Below are positions 5,753 through 13,729 of a stretch of 47,578 nt of DNA, in pieces. The position numbers and the translations under genes were made by a program. The notes under the pieces were generated by a model. It was given only the letters and a program-made list of their open reading frames with translations, made no database searches and was not told where the DNA came from. The DNA is taken from the IMG/VR virus record IMGVR_UViG_3300021067_000009, positions 1 to 47,578 of that record; one strand, given 5' to 3'. This stretch comes from a virus. Numbering within the stretch: position 1 is the stretch's first letter; each line of letters opens with the position of its first letter.

Positions 5753-8602
5753 CTAACACGAGCCCGCGCACTCGGTCTCCCAGGCCTCCCCACCATGCTC
5801 CGCGGCCCAGGCGCCGGCCCAAGGCTCAGCCCGCCACTGGCTGTCTGACTCGCCCAGCTCGGGGTCCGCCTCCCACACACCGTTCCATGGTTCTGCGCGC
5901 CAGGTCAAACAATCTCCCTCATGCTCGGCGACCACTCCGAGCGACCCCCACCAATCTACCGGAATGCCGTGCTCGGCGCGTACTCCCAACCGCCACTCGA
6001 CAGGCAGCGGAGAATCTGCTTGCACGGTAGCAAGCTGCGTCCACTCGAGCGGGATTGCGATCGACGCGGATAGGGCGCTCACCCACTCGAGCGCGATCGC
6101 CGAGCTCACCGTGATCTGGGATGACCACTCAAGGGGGGCCGCGGCGGCGCCGGCAATGCCCTGCAGATGCTCGAGGGGAACGGCGATATCTCCCCGCAGG
6201 CCTCCTAAGCTGTCGATCAAAACAGCGCTATTGCTCGCAAGCTGCGCGAGCCACTCTGCAGGCACCGCAGCGTCACGTAGGATTTGCGAGGTCCATTCGA
6301 TCGGTAGCGGCGCGTCCGAAACAATGGCGATCGCGCCGCCCCACTCTGCAGGGATCTCGCTGCCCGCGTGGATCCCCTGCAGGTGCTCAAAGGGAACCGC
6401 ATGCGTGCCCGCGATCCCCGTAGTCCACTCTGCAGGGATGGTGGATCCAGACTCGATAGGTGCGAACCACTCGGCCAGAAGCGGCGCATCGGAATTAATG
6501 CCCTGCAAAAACTCGAGCGGTACCGCGGAGGCGTGCGCAATGCCGGCGCCGGCCTCGAGCAGCATGGCAGCGCCTGAGACGATCGCCTGCAGGTGCTCGA
6601 GCGGTATTGGCTGGTCGGCGGCAAACTGGGAGCTCCACTCCCCGAGCACTGCATTGTTGGCGTGGATGCCCGCGAGCCACTCCACGGGCGCGGCACTGCT
6701 GTGCGCGATGCCACTCAAGTACTCCACGGGCAGCGCCGCGGGGGCGGCAAGCTGCAGGCTCCACTCACCGAGGATCTCATTGGCGCCCTGGATCCCTTGC
6801 AAATACTCTACGGGGAACACATCCGCATGGAGGATCTCTAGCAACCACTCAAGGATGATCTGTGAGTTCGCGTTCAGGCCCTGCAGGTGCTCGACGGGCA
6901 CAGCCGCATCCGCGTTCAGCGCGCCGAGCCATTCCGCCGGCGCGGCAGCACTTGAATTAATGCCTTGCAAAAATTCGGCGTTGAGCGCGGCATCGATGTT
7001 CAGGCTTGCGAGCCACTCAATGAGCAGCGCGTGATCCGAATCAACGGTGTCAACTTCTTCCTCGGTGGCAAGCCACTCGACGGGGATCTCGCTCCCGGCT
7101 GCAATTGCCTGCAGATACTCAAGCGGCACGATCGCGTCGGCATTGATGCCCGCGCGCCACTCGGCCGGCAGAGTCGCATCAGCATCGATCGCGGTAGCCG
7201 CCAGCCAGTTATCGAGAACCACGGCGGTTGCTGTTTGATTGACCGCGATCCCGGGCTGACCTCCGGTGTAGGTAGTGTCCGTAACGCTTCCAAGTAGCGA
7301 GCCGTTCAAAGACACGGACAAGGAGCTGCCCGCGGCGCGAAACTGCAACACATCGCCGCTGGTCAGCGCACTCGGGAAACTGCCGGTCAGAAGGTCGGTA
7401 TCTACGCCGAGCGTGGAGATCCGTATTGCCCACGTCGTAGTAGAGGTGATTGCAAGAATATATCCGGTGCGCTCTTCGGACTCTGCGCCCTCGCCCTGGA
7501 AACGCACATACATATTCCAGAGGGAGGTGCCGCTGATGTACTCGACCTGCGTCGCCTGATCCGAGGGCATTGCGCCGCCGACCCAAATCGAGCCGTTCAC
7601 GCCGGAGGAACCAGCTGCCATGCGGTTGCTTGCGACCACGCCGCCGGCGGTCGTGGTGCGCAGCCAATTGGAGCCTAGCGCGCCATCGGCGCGGTTAAAG
7701 TCATCCGAGGCCGATTCGATCGGCGCCTCTTCGCGCCAATTGATCTGAAAGCTCAACCCAGAATCCGGGCCGTTCGTGCCCTGAGTGATCGAGAGCGTAT
7801 CGATCGCGCCGCTTGCGGACAGCACCTTATAGGCTTGCGCGATCGAGGAATCAGAGCCAGCGAGATTGCGCAGAAACTGCGGGCCCGCCTGGATCCACCC
7901 TGTGCCGGAAGGCGCGCTAAGCTGCACATCGTCCTGCACATACACCGCGACAAACGATATCCCCGATGAGCCGCGAAAATCCGGTGGCGTTATAGAGAAG
8001 TCGCCGGCTGCCTGCCCGACGAGCCGCACCTGCTCGAGGATCCAGCGCTTGCCCGTGGAGTTAGAGAACACAAAGAGGCCACCGGAGGTAGCCGCCCCTG
8101 AGTCCATATCGATCGCAGGATCTGCAGTCCATGTGCCGTTGAAGATGCACGCCCAGGCCTTCAACCCGCCGCTGGTGTGTGCAAGCTCTCCCACGGGGCG
8201 CCATTTTTGTCCACCCGCCTGAGTGACGGCAGCGCCCGAGAGTGCGGTCGCTGCGCGCTTGGTGCCGTACATGATGCACAGCTGCCCCTCGATCATGTTA
8301 TCGGGCGCATCGAAGGTGAGCGTCCCTGAGTAGGTATCGTTGTCGGCCGGGAACATCGCGTAGCCAAAGAGCCGGATACCTTGACCGAAGTCGATCGGAA
8401 AGACGCTACCGTGCGTGACATCGCGCACGTGTTCGAGAGGGATGGTGAGGTCAACCTCGATCGGGGTCGGTACGGCGATCGGCAGCGGGACCGCCGGGAG
8501 GTTCTCGGTAAAAGCGCTGTATCCATGGACGCCGGACAACGGCACCAGGGCGCCTGGCGGCGAGAGCTGATAGGGAAGCGCGTTTCTGCCGAGAAAGCGC
8601 AT
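5753..8602 (-). CDS. Giant repeat tail protein with 14-residue PxEW(L) repeats
   Basis: A 949-residue protein whose start is TAATG-coupled to the upstream gene. The N-terminus (residues 1-75) ends in two diverged copies of the repeat (PIEVDLTI, PLEHVRDVTHGSVF). Residues about 90-300 are unassigned (an adhesin-like part is possible). Residues about 300-475 resemble a LamG-like domain (SASDDFNRADGALGSNWL ... ILAITSTTTWAIRISTLGVD ... GQPGIAVNQTATAVVLDNWL). Residues 479-889 hold 28 full units plus a partial one, consensus P-[LVA]-E-[WHYF]-L-x-x-[IL]-x(3)-[AS]-x-[IV]. The C-terminus is Trp- and Cys-rich, with the motif WRAEPW twice and a final GSC. A surface fibre or adhesin role is inferred from composition and location. 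Confidence 0.75.
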   Translation of the reverse strand: MRFLGRNALPYQLSPPGALVPLSGVHGYSAFTENLPAVPLPIAVPTPIEVDLTIPLEHVRDVTHGSVFPIDFGQGIRLFGYAMFPADNDTYSGTLTFDAPDNMIEGQLCIMYGTKRAATALSGAAVTQAGGQKWRPVGELAHTSGGLKAWACIFNGTWTADPAIDMDSGAATSGGLFVFSNSTGKRWILEQVRLVGQAAGDFSITPPDFRGSSGISFVAVYVQDDVQLSAPSGTGWIQAGPQFLRNLAGSDSSIAQAYKVLSASGAIDTLSITQGTNGPDSGLSFQINWREEAPIESASDDFNRADGALGSNWLRTTTAGGVVASNRMAAGSSGVNGSIWVGGAMPSDQATQVEYISGTSLWNMYVRFQGEGAESEERTGYILAITSTTTWAIRISTLGVDTDLLTGSFPSALTSGDVLQFRAAGSSLSVSLNGSLLGSVTDTTYTGGQPGIAVNQTATAVVLDNWLAATAIDADATLPAEWRAGINADAIVPLEYLQAIAAGSEIPVEWLATEEEVDTVDSDHALLIEWLASLNIDAALNAEFLQGINSSAAAPAEWLGALNADAAVPVEHLQGLNANSQIILEWLLEILHADVFPVEYLQGIQGANEILGEWSLQLAAPAALPVEYLSGIAHSSAAPVEWLAGIHANNAVLGEWSSQFAADQPIPLEHLQAIVSGAAMLLEAGAGIAHASAVPLEFLQGINSDAPLLAEWFAPIESGSTIPAEWTTGIAGTHAVPFEHLQGIHAGSEIPAEWGGAIAIVSDAPLPIEWTSQILRDAAVPAEWLAQLASNSAVLIDSLGGLRGDIAVPLEHLQGIAGAAAAPLEWSSQITVSSAIALEWVSALSASIAIPLEWTQLATVQADSPLPVEWRLGVRAEHGIPVDWWGSLGVVAEHEGDCLTWRAEPWNGVWEADPELGESDSQWRAEPWAGAWAAEHGGEAWETECAGSC
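5935..7170 (-). repeat. 42-nt-period coding repeats (14-aa PxEW/PxEHLQGI units)
   Basis: 28 complete units and one partial unit run without interruption. All are 14 residues except one of 20 and two of 16. Units of type P-x-E-W alternate loosely with units of type P-x-E-H-L-Q-G-I, giving a weak 28-residue super-period. Short DNA blocks such as CTGCAGGTGCTCGAG-like stretches recur at HLQG-type units, so intragenic recombination could change the copy number. Confidence 0.85.
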
Positions 8603-9456
8603 TAGCCGTCCTTCACCACGTGCAGCTCACCGCGCATGGTCTCGGTGGTCGAGGTCGTGTTGGCTCTTCTAAGCAATACCCCGAGCGATGCCCCGTCATA
8701 CAAGCGCGGAAGCATTAGGGAATCAAGCAGCCCGTGCGTCTGCGTCGCTCCAAAGTTGCGAAAGCGCATGAACGTAATCGGGCGCGCGAGCACGAGATTG
8801 ACCGAGCCGGCGGCGGGGGGCGAGCCGCCAGCCGTGCAGGTGAATTCCTCGATCGATCGAATCCCCTTATCCCCGTCTTGCAGCGGAAACCAGACGGTGT
8901 TGCCTTCATTGAACTGGGATCCATACGTAGTCGTTCCACCGACGCGCCCGGCGGTGCCCGCAGAATTGGTGTAGGAGCTCAGCGAGAGAGTGAGGTCTGG
9001 TGCGCCAATACTTTTGTCTACGGACACCTCCCACCAGGCCTGCACCCCTTCCCCGCTCGTGTAGCGCGGCAGTGCAACACTGTTGACGGTTTGGGCGCTC
9101 TCCGTCGTGAGCGGCATGTTCACGCTCACCAGTCGATCGTAGATGAGAAAGACACCTTCCGTATCGAAAGAGAAGGTCCCGTATTGCACCCCAAGAGCTA
9201 TATCGACAAGGTGCTTGTGCACCGGATCGCAATCCTCGAATGCGATGCCCTCATTGACGTGTGCGGTGCCAGGTGAGGCGGCGCCATCTGCGCCGGGGCC
9301 CGGATACGGGCCAGTCAGACGCCACAGACTCCCCCACGAATTAAGATTGGGATCGTCGTCGTTGGTCCCGCGTCTTTTGTGGATCAGGGTCTCGAGTATC
9401 CCCTCTTGCGCGCGAGCAGAGGCAACGAGATCCGCGTAGGTTGCCCAGCCGCTCAC
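8602..9456 (-). CDS. Virion structural protein A of a tandem paralog pair
   Basis: A 284-residue protein with a GTG start (VSGWATYADLV). It shares an ordered set of motifs with the next gene upstream: FLIYDRLV, TVNSVALPRYTSGEGVQAWW, LSSYTNSAGTAGRVGGTT, PLQDGDKGIRS, LVLARPITFMRFRN and LPRLYDGASLGVL. This 'RYTxGEGVQAWxEV ... SYTNxAGTxGR' arrangement is familiar from tailed-phage structural genes of unknown role. No signal peptide or membrane segment was seen. It is TAATG-coupled to the giant repeat gene downstream, so it may form part of the attachment of that fibre. Confidence 0.65.
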   Translation of the reverse strand: MSGWATYADLVASARAQEGILETLIHKRRGTNDDDPNLNSWGSLWRLTGPYPGPGADGAASPGTAHVNEGIAFEDCDPVHKHLVDIALGVQYGTFSFDTEGVFLIYDRLVSVNMPLTTESAQTVNSVALPRYTSGEGVQAWWEVSVDKSIGAPDLTLSLSSYTNSAGTAGRVGGTTTYGSQFNEGNTVWFPLQDGDKGIRSIEEFTCTAGGSPPAAGSVNLVLARPITFMRFRNFGATQTHGLLDSLMLPRLYDGASLGVLLRRANTTSTTETMRGELHVVKDG

Positions 9457-9462
9457 GATTGC

Positions 9463-10266
9463 TTACCCCCAGGCGGTTTGGATCTGGCCGTAGAACGTTG
9501 GTGCGGTTGTGCTAGCGGCAAGGTACGCAAGCGCCAGGGAGGCGCCGTCAAACAAGCGCGGCAGCGATGCGACCTGCAGGATAAAGTCCCGTTCGTTGTA
9601 GATGTTTGCCTGGATCGGAAGGAAGGCAAGCGGGCGAATCAAAATCAGACTCACCGCGGCCGAGCCACCGCCCGATACGCTCACATTGATCGTGGAGACC
9701 GCGCGCACGCCCTTGTCCCCGGCCTGCAGGGGCAGCTGCACCAGCGTATCGACGTTGGTCGTGGCGGCTGGAAACGCCACCGAAGTGCCCGCGCGGCCGG
9801 TCGTGCCGGCTTGATTGGTGTAGCTGTTCATCGACACCGTGGCGGTCGAGCTGGTGACGGTCGTGACCTCGAGCCATGCTTGCACGCCCTCACCGCCGGT
9901 ATAGCGCGTGAGCGCGGCAGAATTGATGGTCTTATCGCCGGTTGAGTTGATCGACACGGCGCCGACGCCAACCAGGCGGTCATAGAGCATCAGGAGCGTG
10001 TTTTGCGTGGCGGTTGCGCCCAGGGAAAGCAGGTGCTTGAAGTCGCTCGCTTCATCCTGCAGGGACATGCCGGCGCTCGAGTAGGCCGCGCCTGGCGTGC
10101 CCGCGGGATCGCTTTCCGCGCCCGGATTGCCGGCCGCTTTCCAGAGCGAGTGCCAGGTGCCAGCGGCCTCGGGGCTCGATGAGGTTTTGTAGAACGGAAT
10201 AGCTTTGTATTTTCCGTTCTGCGTTATCTCAGCGATGATGTCGTCGTAGCTTGCGAAGCCGGCCAT
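9463..10266 (-). CDS. Virion structural protein B of a tandem paralog pair
   Basis: A 267-residue protein starting MAGFASYDDIIAEITQNGK; an open extension upstream would overlap the secreted-protein gene and looks non-homologous. Shared with its neighbour: LMLYDRLVGV, TINSAALTRYTGGEGVQAWL, MNSYTNQAGTTGRAGT, LPLQAGDKGVRA, LILIRPLAFLPIQANIYNER and LPRLFDGASLALA. The two genes lie 6 nt apart in the same direction, consistent with tandem duplication and divergence. Confidence 0.65.
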   Translation of the reverse strand: MAGFASYDDIIAEITQNGKYKAIPFYKTSSSPEAAGTWHSLWKAAGNPGAESDPAGTPGAAYSSAGMSLQDEASDFKHLLSLGATATQNTLLMLYDRLVGVGAVSINSTGDKTINSAALTRYTGGEGVQAWLEVTTVTSSTATVSMNSYTNQAGTTGRAGTSVAFPAATTNVDTLVQLPLQAGDKGVRAVSTINVSVSGGGSAAVSLILIRPLAFLPIQANIYNERDFILQVASLPRLFDGASLALAYLAASTTAPTFYGQIQTAWG

Positions 10267-10280
10267 GTGAATCCCCCGAA

Positions 10281-11219
10281 CTACTGCGCGGACAAGTTCT
10301 GCGGTGCGCTCGGCCGTGGGCTGACCGAGACCGACACAGCCGTTGTAGCCGATCCGCCCGCGCCCGTGCAGGTGATCGAGTAGCTTTGTGATGCGCTTAT
10401 CGGCGCAAGGATCAGCTCGCCATTCAGTGGACGCTCGCCTGCAAACGTTCCGCCGGCGCCGGTGCACGCGCTTGCGTTGCTCGATGCCCAGGTGAGTTTC
10501 ACCGTTACCGCTTCAATGCCCTCGGTGGGCGTGGCCGCCAGTGTCACGGTAGGCTGCGGGGGCGCAGCAATCGTTTTCGTTGCGATCGCCGAAAGCTCAC
10601 TCTCGATCTTCTCGAGGCTCACCGCGGTCACGGCGAAATACCATTTGCCAGGCGCGAGGTCCTCGACCGTGTAGGCCGTGAGCGTTGGGGCGATCGTGAA
10701 TCCAAACTTCTTTGGAGGCGTCACGGTGTCCCAGTACAGGTTGTACCCCAGCAAAGATACGGGGGTGCCGTCTGTATTGGTCGTGACTGGGTTCCAGCTG
10801 AGTTTGGTTTCGTTGTCGATGCCGATCGGCGCCGGCGTGCTCGAGCTCGGCGCCGGCAGGGTGCTCTTTTGCACGAAGGTGCCGTTCCACTTGGTGTCAT
10901 CCGCGGTCTTGCAGTCCAGGCCGTTGTTTTTCAGCAGCGAGCCGACCGGGCAGATGCGCACCGTCGCGGTGCCAGGCAGCGGGCCGTATTTCTTCCAGCT
11001 GCCGGCGGTGTTTGATCCTGTTGCCACCATCACGTCATTGTTGATATCGAGCCAGGGCTTTGTCCCGTTCGGACAGCTGGCAAAGGGCTGGGTGGTCTGC
11101 CCCTCGGTGGCATTGCTGCAGGTGAAGAGTAGTGGCTTTGTCGTCAGTTGCGCATCCACACAGGCGGCGAAGCTAAGCGCAGCGACGGCCAAAGCGGAGA
11201 TTAGAGTTTTCTTAAGCAC
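10281..11219 (-). CDS. Secreted protein with fibronectin III and Ig-like domains
   Basis: A 312-residue protein. The GTG at 11219 is preferred because AAAGGA lies 8-9 nt upstream and it directly begins a signal peptide (KKTLISALAVAALSFAACVDA); an ATG at 11255 would lie inside the holin-like gene and add a hydrophilic leader. The middle segment (TKLSWNPVTTNTDGTPVSLL, GYNLYWDTVTPPKK, APGKWYFAVTAVSLEKIESE) is a typical FnIII domain. The C-terminal part (VTLAATPTEGIEAVTVKLTW, CTGAGGTFAG, SYSITCTGAGGSATTAVSVS) is Ig-like with paired Cys. It sits directly downstream of endolysin and holin-like genes. Export to periplasm or envelope is inferred. It could be an adhesin or a lysis accessory. Confidence 0.65.
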   Translation of the reverse strand: MLKKTLISALAVAALSFAACVDAQLTTKPLLFTCSNATEGQTTQPFASCPNGTKPWLDINNDVMVATGSNTAGSWKKYGPLPGTATVRICPVGSLLKNNGLDCKTADDTKWNGTFVQKSTLPAPSSSTPAPIGIDNETKLSWNPVTTNTDGTPVSLLGYNLYWDTVTPPKKFGFTIAPTLTAYTVEDLAPGKWYFAVTAVSLEKIESELSAIATKTIAAPPQPTVTLAATPTEGIEAVTVKLTWASSNASACTGAGGTFAGERPLNGELILAPISASQSYSITCTGAGGSATTAVSVSVSPRPSAPQNLSAQ

Positions 11220-11235
11220 GGGATTTTTCCTTTGA

Positions 11236-11634
11236 TTACTGCCCGGGGCGGGCAAGGTTGATGATGCGGGGGATTACAGCGTCGCCGGCGACGCCGATCA
11301 CCGCGGAGGCAAGCATGCCGCTCGAGAACCCGAGCAGCGGCACCATATCGGGCAGCAGCAGGTAAGCGAGCAGCGTGCCAAGCAGGCTCGAGAGAAACGC
11401 CGGCGGCGATCGCCAAGCGTAGTCGAGCACCGAGACGCGGCCCTTTTTCCACTCCTCACCCCAGGCGAGCGTCCAGTGCAAGAGCCACCCGAGCAAGCAC
11501 ACGAGCGCGGTATCCCAGCGCCAGTGCAGCGCCGAGATTGGCGCGGTGGTCTGCTCGGCTGCGTTGACCAGCATCGCGGCCGTGAGCGCCAGGATGACAA
11601 AGAGCATGACGAGATTGAGCTTGTTTATGCGCAT
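11236..11634 (-). CDS. Holin-like membrane protein
   Basis: A 132-residue protein with three predicted membrane spans: residues about 7-24 (LVMLFVILALTAAMLV), 43-58 (ALVCLLGWLLHWTLAW) and 82-115 (LSSLLGTLLAYLLLPDMVPL continuing to VIGVAG). A charged loop (EEWKKGRVSVLDYAWR) lies between spans 2 and 3. It overlaps the 3' end of the endolysin gene by 10 nt. Small size, three spans and adjacency to an endolysin suggest a holin. The family is not recognised, and a second membrane protein at 22619-23017 competes for that role. Confidence 0.55.
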   Translation of the reverse strand: MRINKLNLVMLFVILALTAAMLVNAAEQTTAPISALHWRWDTALVCLLGWLLHWTLAWGEEWKKGRVSVLDYAWRSPPAFLSSLLGTLLAYLLLPDMVPLLGFSSGMLASAVIGVAGDAVIPRIINLARPGQ

Positions 11635-12197
11635 GTGAGTTCCCCCAAAGAATGAATGAAAGGCGCCATCCGGTTTGCCCAGCCTTCAGCCCACTGCGCC
11701 TGCAGGCGCGGGAAGGTCTCGAGCGCGCGCTTAAGCTGCGGATCATCCTGCACGAGCCGACCGTAGTAGCTGATGCGATCGGCAAGCATTCTCGAGAGCG
11801 TGATGGGTACGGGCTTGGAGTTGGCGAGCGCCAAGGTCTTAGGCCCACAGTCGCCATCGACATCCGCGCCCGTAAGGCCCAGCGCCCTTTGCAGCATGCG
11901 CGTGGCATCCCGCACATCGTGCTGCACGCCCGCATCGATCACGAATACGCGCAGCTCTTTGCTCTGGATCTTGTCGAATCCAGGCTCGCGGATGTACAGG
12001 AAGCGGTAAATCTCTTCGATCTCGATGATCGTGAGCGCCTCCACCTCTGCGGCAGTGCATGGGCGCCCGCGCCAATGCGCAAGCGTGGATAGGGTGATGC
12101 CGGCCTTTGTGGGCCCGCCGCGATCGCCCGGTTTATTGGTGTACTTCATTCCGCCCTCAATGCGGATGAGGTCTCTGATGATTTGATGTTCGTTCAC
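11625..12197 (-). CDS. Endolysin, GH108-type muramidase with C-terminal peptidoglycan-binding part
   Basis: A 190-residue protein with a GTG start preceded by GGGGGG. The N-terminal IEGGMKYTNKPGDRGGPTKA followed by GIT fits the glycoside hydrolase 108 signature 'EGGxxxxxxDxGGxTxxGI'; Glu14 is the expected catalytic acid. The family cleaves the MurNAc-GlcNAc bonds of peptidoglycan. The C-terminal half (ATRMLQRALGLTGADVDGDC, GPKTLALANS) matches the peptidoglycan-binding domain usually fused to it. No signal peptide is seen, so it would need a holin. Length is normal for the family. Confidence 0.9.
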   Translation of the reverse strand: MNEHQIIRDLIRIEGGMKYTNKPGDRGGPTKAGITLSTLAHWRGRPCTAAEVEALTIIEIEEIYRFLYIREPGFDKIQSKELRVFVIDAGVQHDVRDATRMLQRALGLTGADVDGDCGPKTLALANSKPVPITLSRMLADRISYYGRLVQDDPQLKRALETFPRLQAQWAEGWANRMAPFIHSLGELTCA

Positions 12198-12213
12198 AGT
12201 ACCCCCCGATACT

Positions 12214-12235
12214 TTTTGGAGTCTTCCAAAAGACT
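12214..12235 (-). promoter_or_regulatory. Overlapping alternative hairpins before the endolysin start
   Basis: In the 56-nt gap before the endolysin, two mutually exclusive inverted repeats overlap: TTTTGGA-GTCT-TCCAAAA (12214-12231) and AGTCTT-CCAA-AAGACT (12220-12235). Neither is followed by a long U-run on the minus strand, so an attenuator or translation switch is only a possibility. Confidence 0.4.
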
Positions 12236-12253
12236 TTCAAAATACTGGCAGCC

Positions 12254-13009
12254 TTACAGAAACTGCCCCCTGACACGGCGGTACGTGCGTCGTTCGTCGC
12301 GCCGTGTCTTCTCCAGCCGCGCGCTCGGCCGCGGGCCGGCGATCGCTTCAAAGCGCGCGAAGGCCTTCTCCGCGCGCTGCATGTCCTCGGTCTCGGCATC
12401 GGGCTTCGAGTAAGCCATGCCCATAATGAAGTGAATTAGATCCCGGTGATGCTCGGCGGGGATCTCGAGCTGCTGCGCCGTCGATCGCTCCCAGGTCAGG
12501 CGCGCGATCGGCAAGCGCTGTACGGCGAGGTAGAGCGTGCCGTTGGCGGCAGGCTTTTTGTACAGGCTTAGGGAGCGCTCATCGGCATCCTCGATGTAGT
12601 AATCAGGCACGCCGGCGGCATGGGTTTGCCAGTTATGCGTGCCGTGATCGAGCATTGCGGTCGGGGATTTCCTCAGCACGTACTCATCGCCTGTCGCGGT
12701 GACAACGTACTTCACTCGATCGATCTTCATGATCGATGCGTGGTAGGCGTAAGTAGCGGCGCCGGCCGTTACCGCGATCTGACAGACCGCGGCAGTCGTC
12801 GAATCCTTGATAAGCCGGCGCCTGGCCCATTCCATCTGGGCCTCATCGGCGTAGTCACACAGTTCCTTGTTCGACCACCGAAGACCATCGTCATCGTCCG
12901 CCCACGCCTCATCTTCCTCATCGACGACATTGCCCGGCAGATCATCCAGGCGCTGCCGCACCAAGCAGATCAACTGCCTGACTTTGAACGGTGGGGCGTC
13001 GATGGGCAT
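12254..13009 (-). CDS. Head-tail connector adaptor-like protein
   Basis: A 251-residue protein. The N-terminus contains a run of acidic residues (DEEDEAWADDDDGLRW) followed by SNKELCDYADEAQMEWARRR, resembling the N-terminal helix region of phage adaptor proteins that recognise 'W ... eLi.yLNeA'. The middle has SIMKIDRVKYVV, YYIEDADERSLSLYKKPAAN and GTLYLAVQRLP, then EHHRDLIHFIMGMAYSKPDA, also typical of adaptor or gp4/gp11-type connectors. It lies after portal, scaffold, capsid and decoration genes, where the adaptor is usually found. The homology is from memory of pattern. Confidence 0.65.
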   Translation of the reverse strand: MPIDAPPFKVRQLICLVRQRLDDLPGNVVDEEDEAWADDDDGLRWSNKELCDYADEAQMEWARRRLIKDSTTAAVCQIAVTAGAATYAYHASIMKIDRVKYVVTATGDEYVLRKSPTAMLDHGTHNWQTHAAGVPDYYIEDADERSLSLYKKPAANGTLYLAVQRLPIARLTWERSTAQQLEIPAEHHRDLIHFIMGMAYSKPDAETEDMQRAEKAFARFEAIAGPRPSARLEKTRRDERRTYRRVRGQFL

Positions 13010-13012
13010 GGC

Positions 13013-13615
13013 TTACTTCCCGCCCTTGCCCTTGCTTTTATCGGCCTTATCCGACTTCTCCGACTTCTCGGACTTGCCGGGGTTGGTCCCTGCAGCCTTG
13101 TTGCCACCCAGGCCTTCCTTGCCCGCATCCCCTGAAGCCGGATCCGTGCTCGGGAGCGCGGGGGCCGTGGTGGGCGGGGTGACGGTGTTGACCGCGACGG
13201 TACCGAGCTGGCTGCCGGCCTCTTGGCCGGTGCCGGTCAGTTGCGGTGCGTTCGCATCCCCCGTCCCTGCAGGCGCGCCCGTGGTTGCCGGTGGCGGCAC
13301 TTCGGGCGGTTTCGGCGGCGCCGGCGGATCCAGCGGCTTCGGAGGCACCGAGGCCTCGACGACATCGGGCTTGTACAGCCGGTAATCCCCGTTCGGGTGC
13401 TTCAGGAAGAACTCCACGTCCGCGGGAATCGTGATCTTGCAGGTCTCGGCCTCGTGATCGCCCGGGGTGAGATCCTGACGATTGTAGAAGCGGTACGTGC
13501 GCTCATCGGGCTTTCCCTTGCGCAGTGTCACTCCTGAGCCTGCCCGGCCGTCTCGGTGGGCCAGGCGGCGATCGCGGGCTACGGGCCGCTGGCGCGTGCA
13601 TTCAACTATTGCCAT
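13013..13615 (-). CDS. Low-complexity virion-associated protein
   Basis: A 200-residue protein. The ATG at 13615 was chosen for the GGAG 6 nt upstream. Residues 1-85 look folded (KPDERTYRFYNRQDLTPGDH, KITIPADVEFFLKHPNGDYR, LYKPDVVEASVPPKP). The rest is a Pro/Thr/Gly-rich linker (KPLDPPAPPKPPEVPPPATT) ending in a Lys/Ser tail (KSEKSEKSDKADKSKGKGGK). The start matches a class of small phage proteins found between decoration and adaptor genes. No function is known to me. Confidence 0.5.
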   Translation of the reverse strand: MAIVECTRQRPVARDRRLAHRDGRAGSGVTLRKGKPDERTYRFYNRQDLTPGDHEAETCKITIPADVEFFLKHPNGDYRLYKPDVVEASVPPKPLDPPAPPKPPEVPPPATTGAPAGTGDANAPQLTGTGQEAGSQLGTVAVNTVTPPTTAPALPSTDPASGDAGKEGLGGNKAAGTNPGKSEKSEKSDKADKSKGKGGK

Positions 13616-13656
13616 TGGGGTCTCCAAAGTTATGTTTCAGATTGCTCAAATGAACA

Positions 13657-13685
13657 CGCCCGCGATACCTGGGGCACCGCGGGCG
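13657..13685. other. GC-rich intergenic hairpin
   Basis: CGCCCGCG (13657-13664) is the exact inverse of CGCGGGCG (13678-13685), with a 13-nt loop. It lies between the terminator-like hairpin after the decoration gene and the next start codon. There is no U-run, so it could be an mRNA end-protection or processing hairpin. Confidence 0.45.
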
Positions 13686-13702
13686 CGTCATTATGAGCAC
13701 GT

Positions 13703-13729
13703 GAACAAAATCACGCCTTACAGCGTGAT
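13703..13729 (-). terminator. Intrinsic terminator after the decoration gene
   Basis: On the minus strand ATCACGC-TGTAAG-GCGTGAT is followed by TTTGTT. The decoration gene's TAA stop lies in the loop. The short stem and U-rich tail suggest at least partial termination within the head operon. Confidence 0.55.

Noticed and set aside
5935-7170. CRISPR array or diversity-generating retroelement target
   Set aside because: The periodicity is in frame inside a protein, the units diverge continuously, and no reverse transcriptase or template repeat is present.
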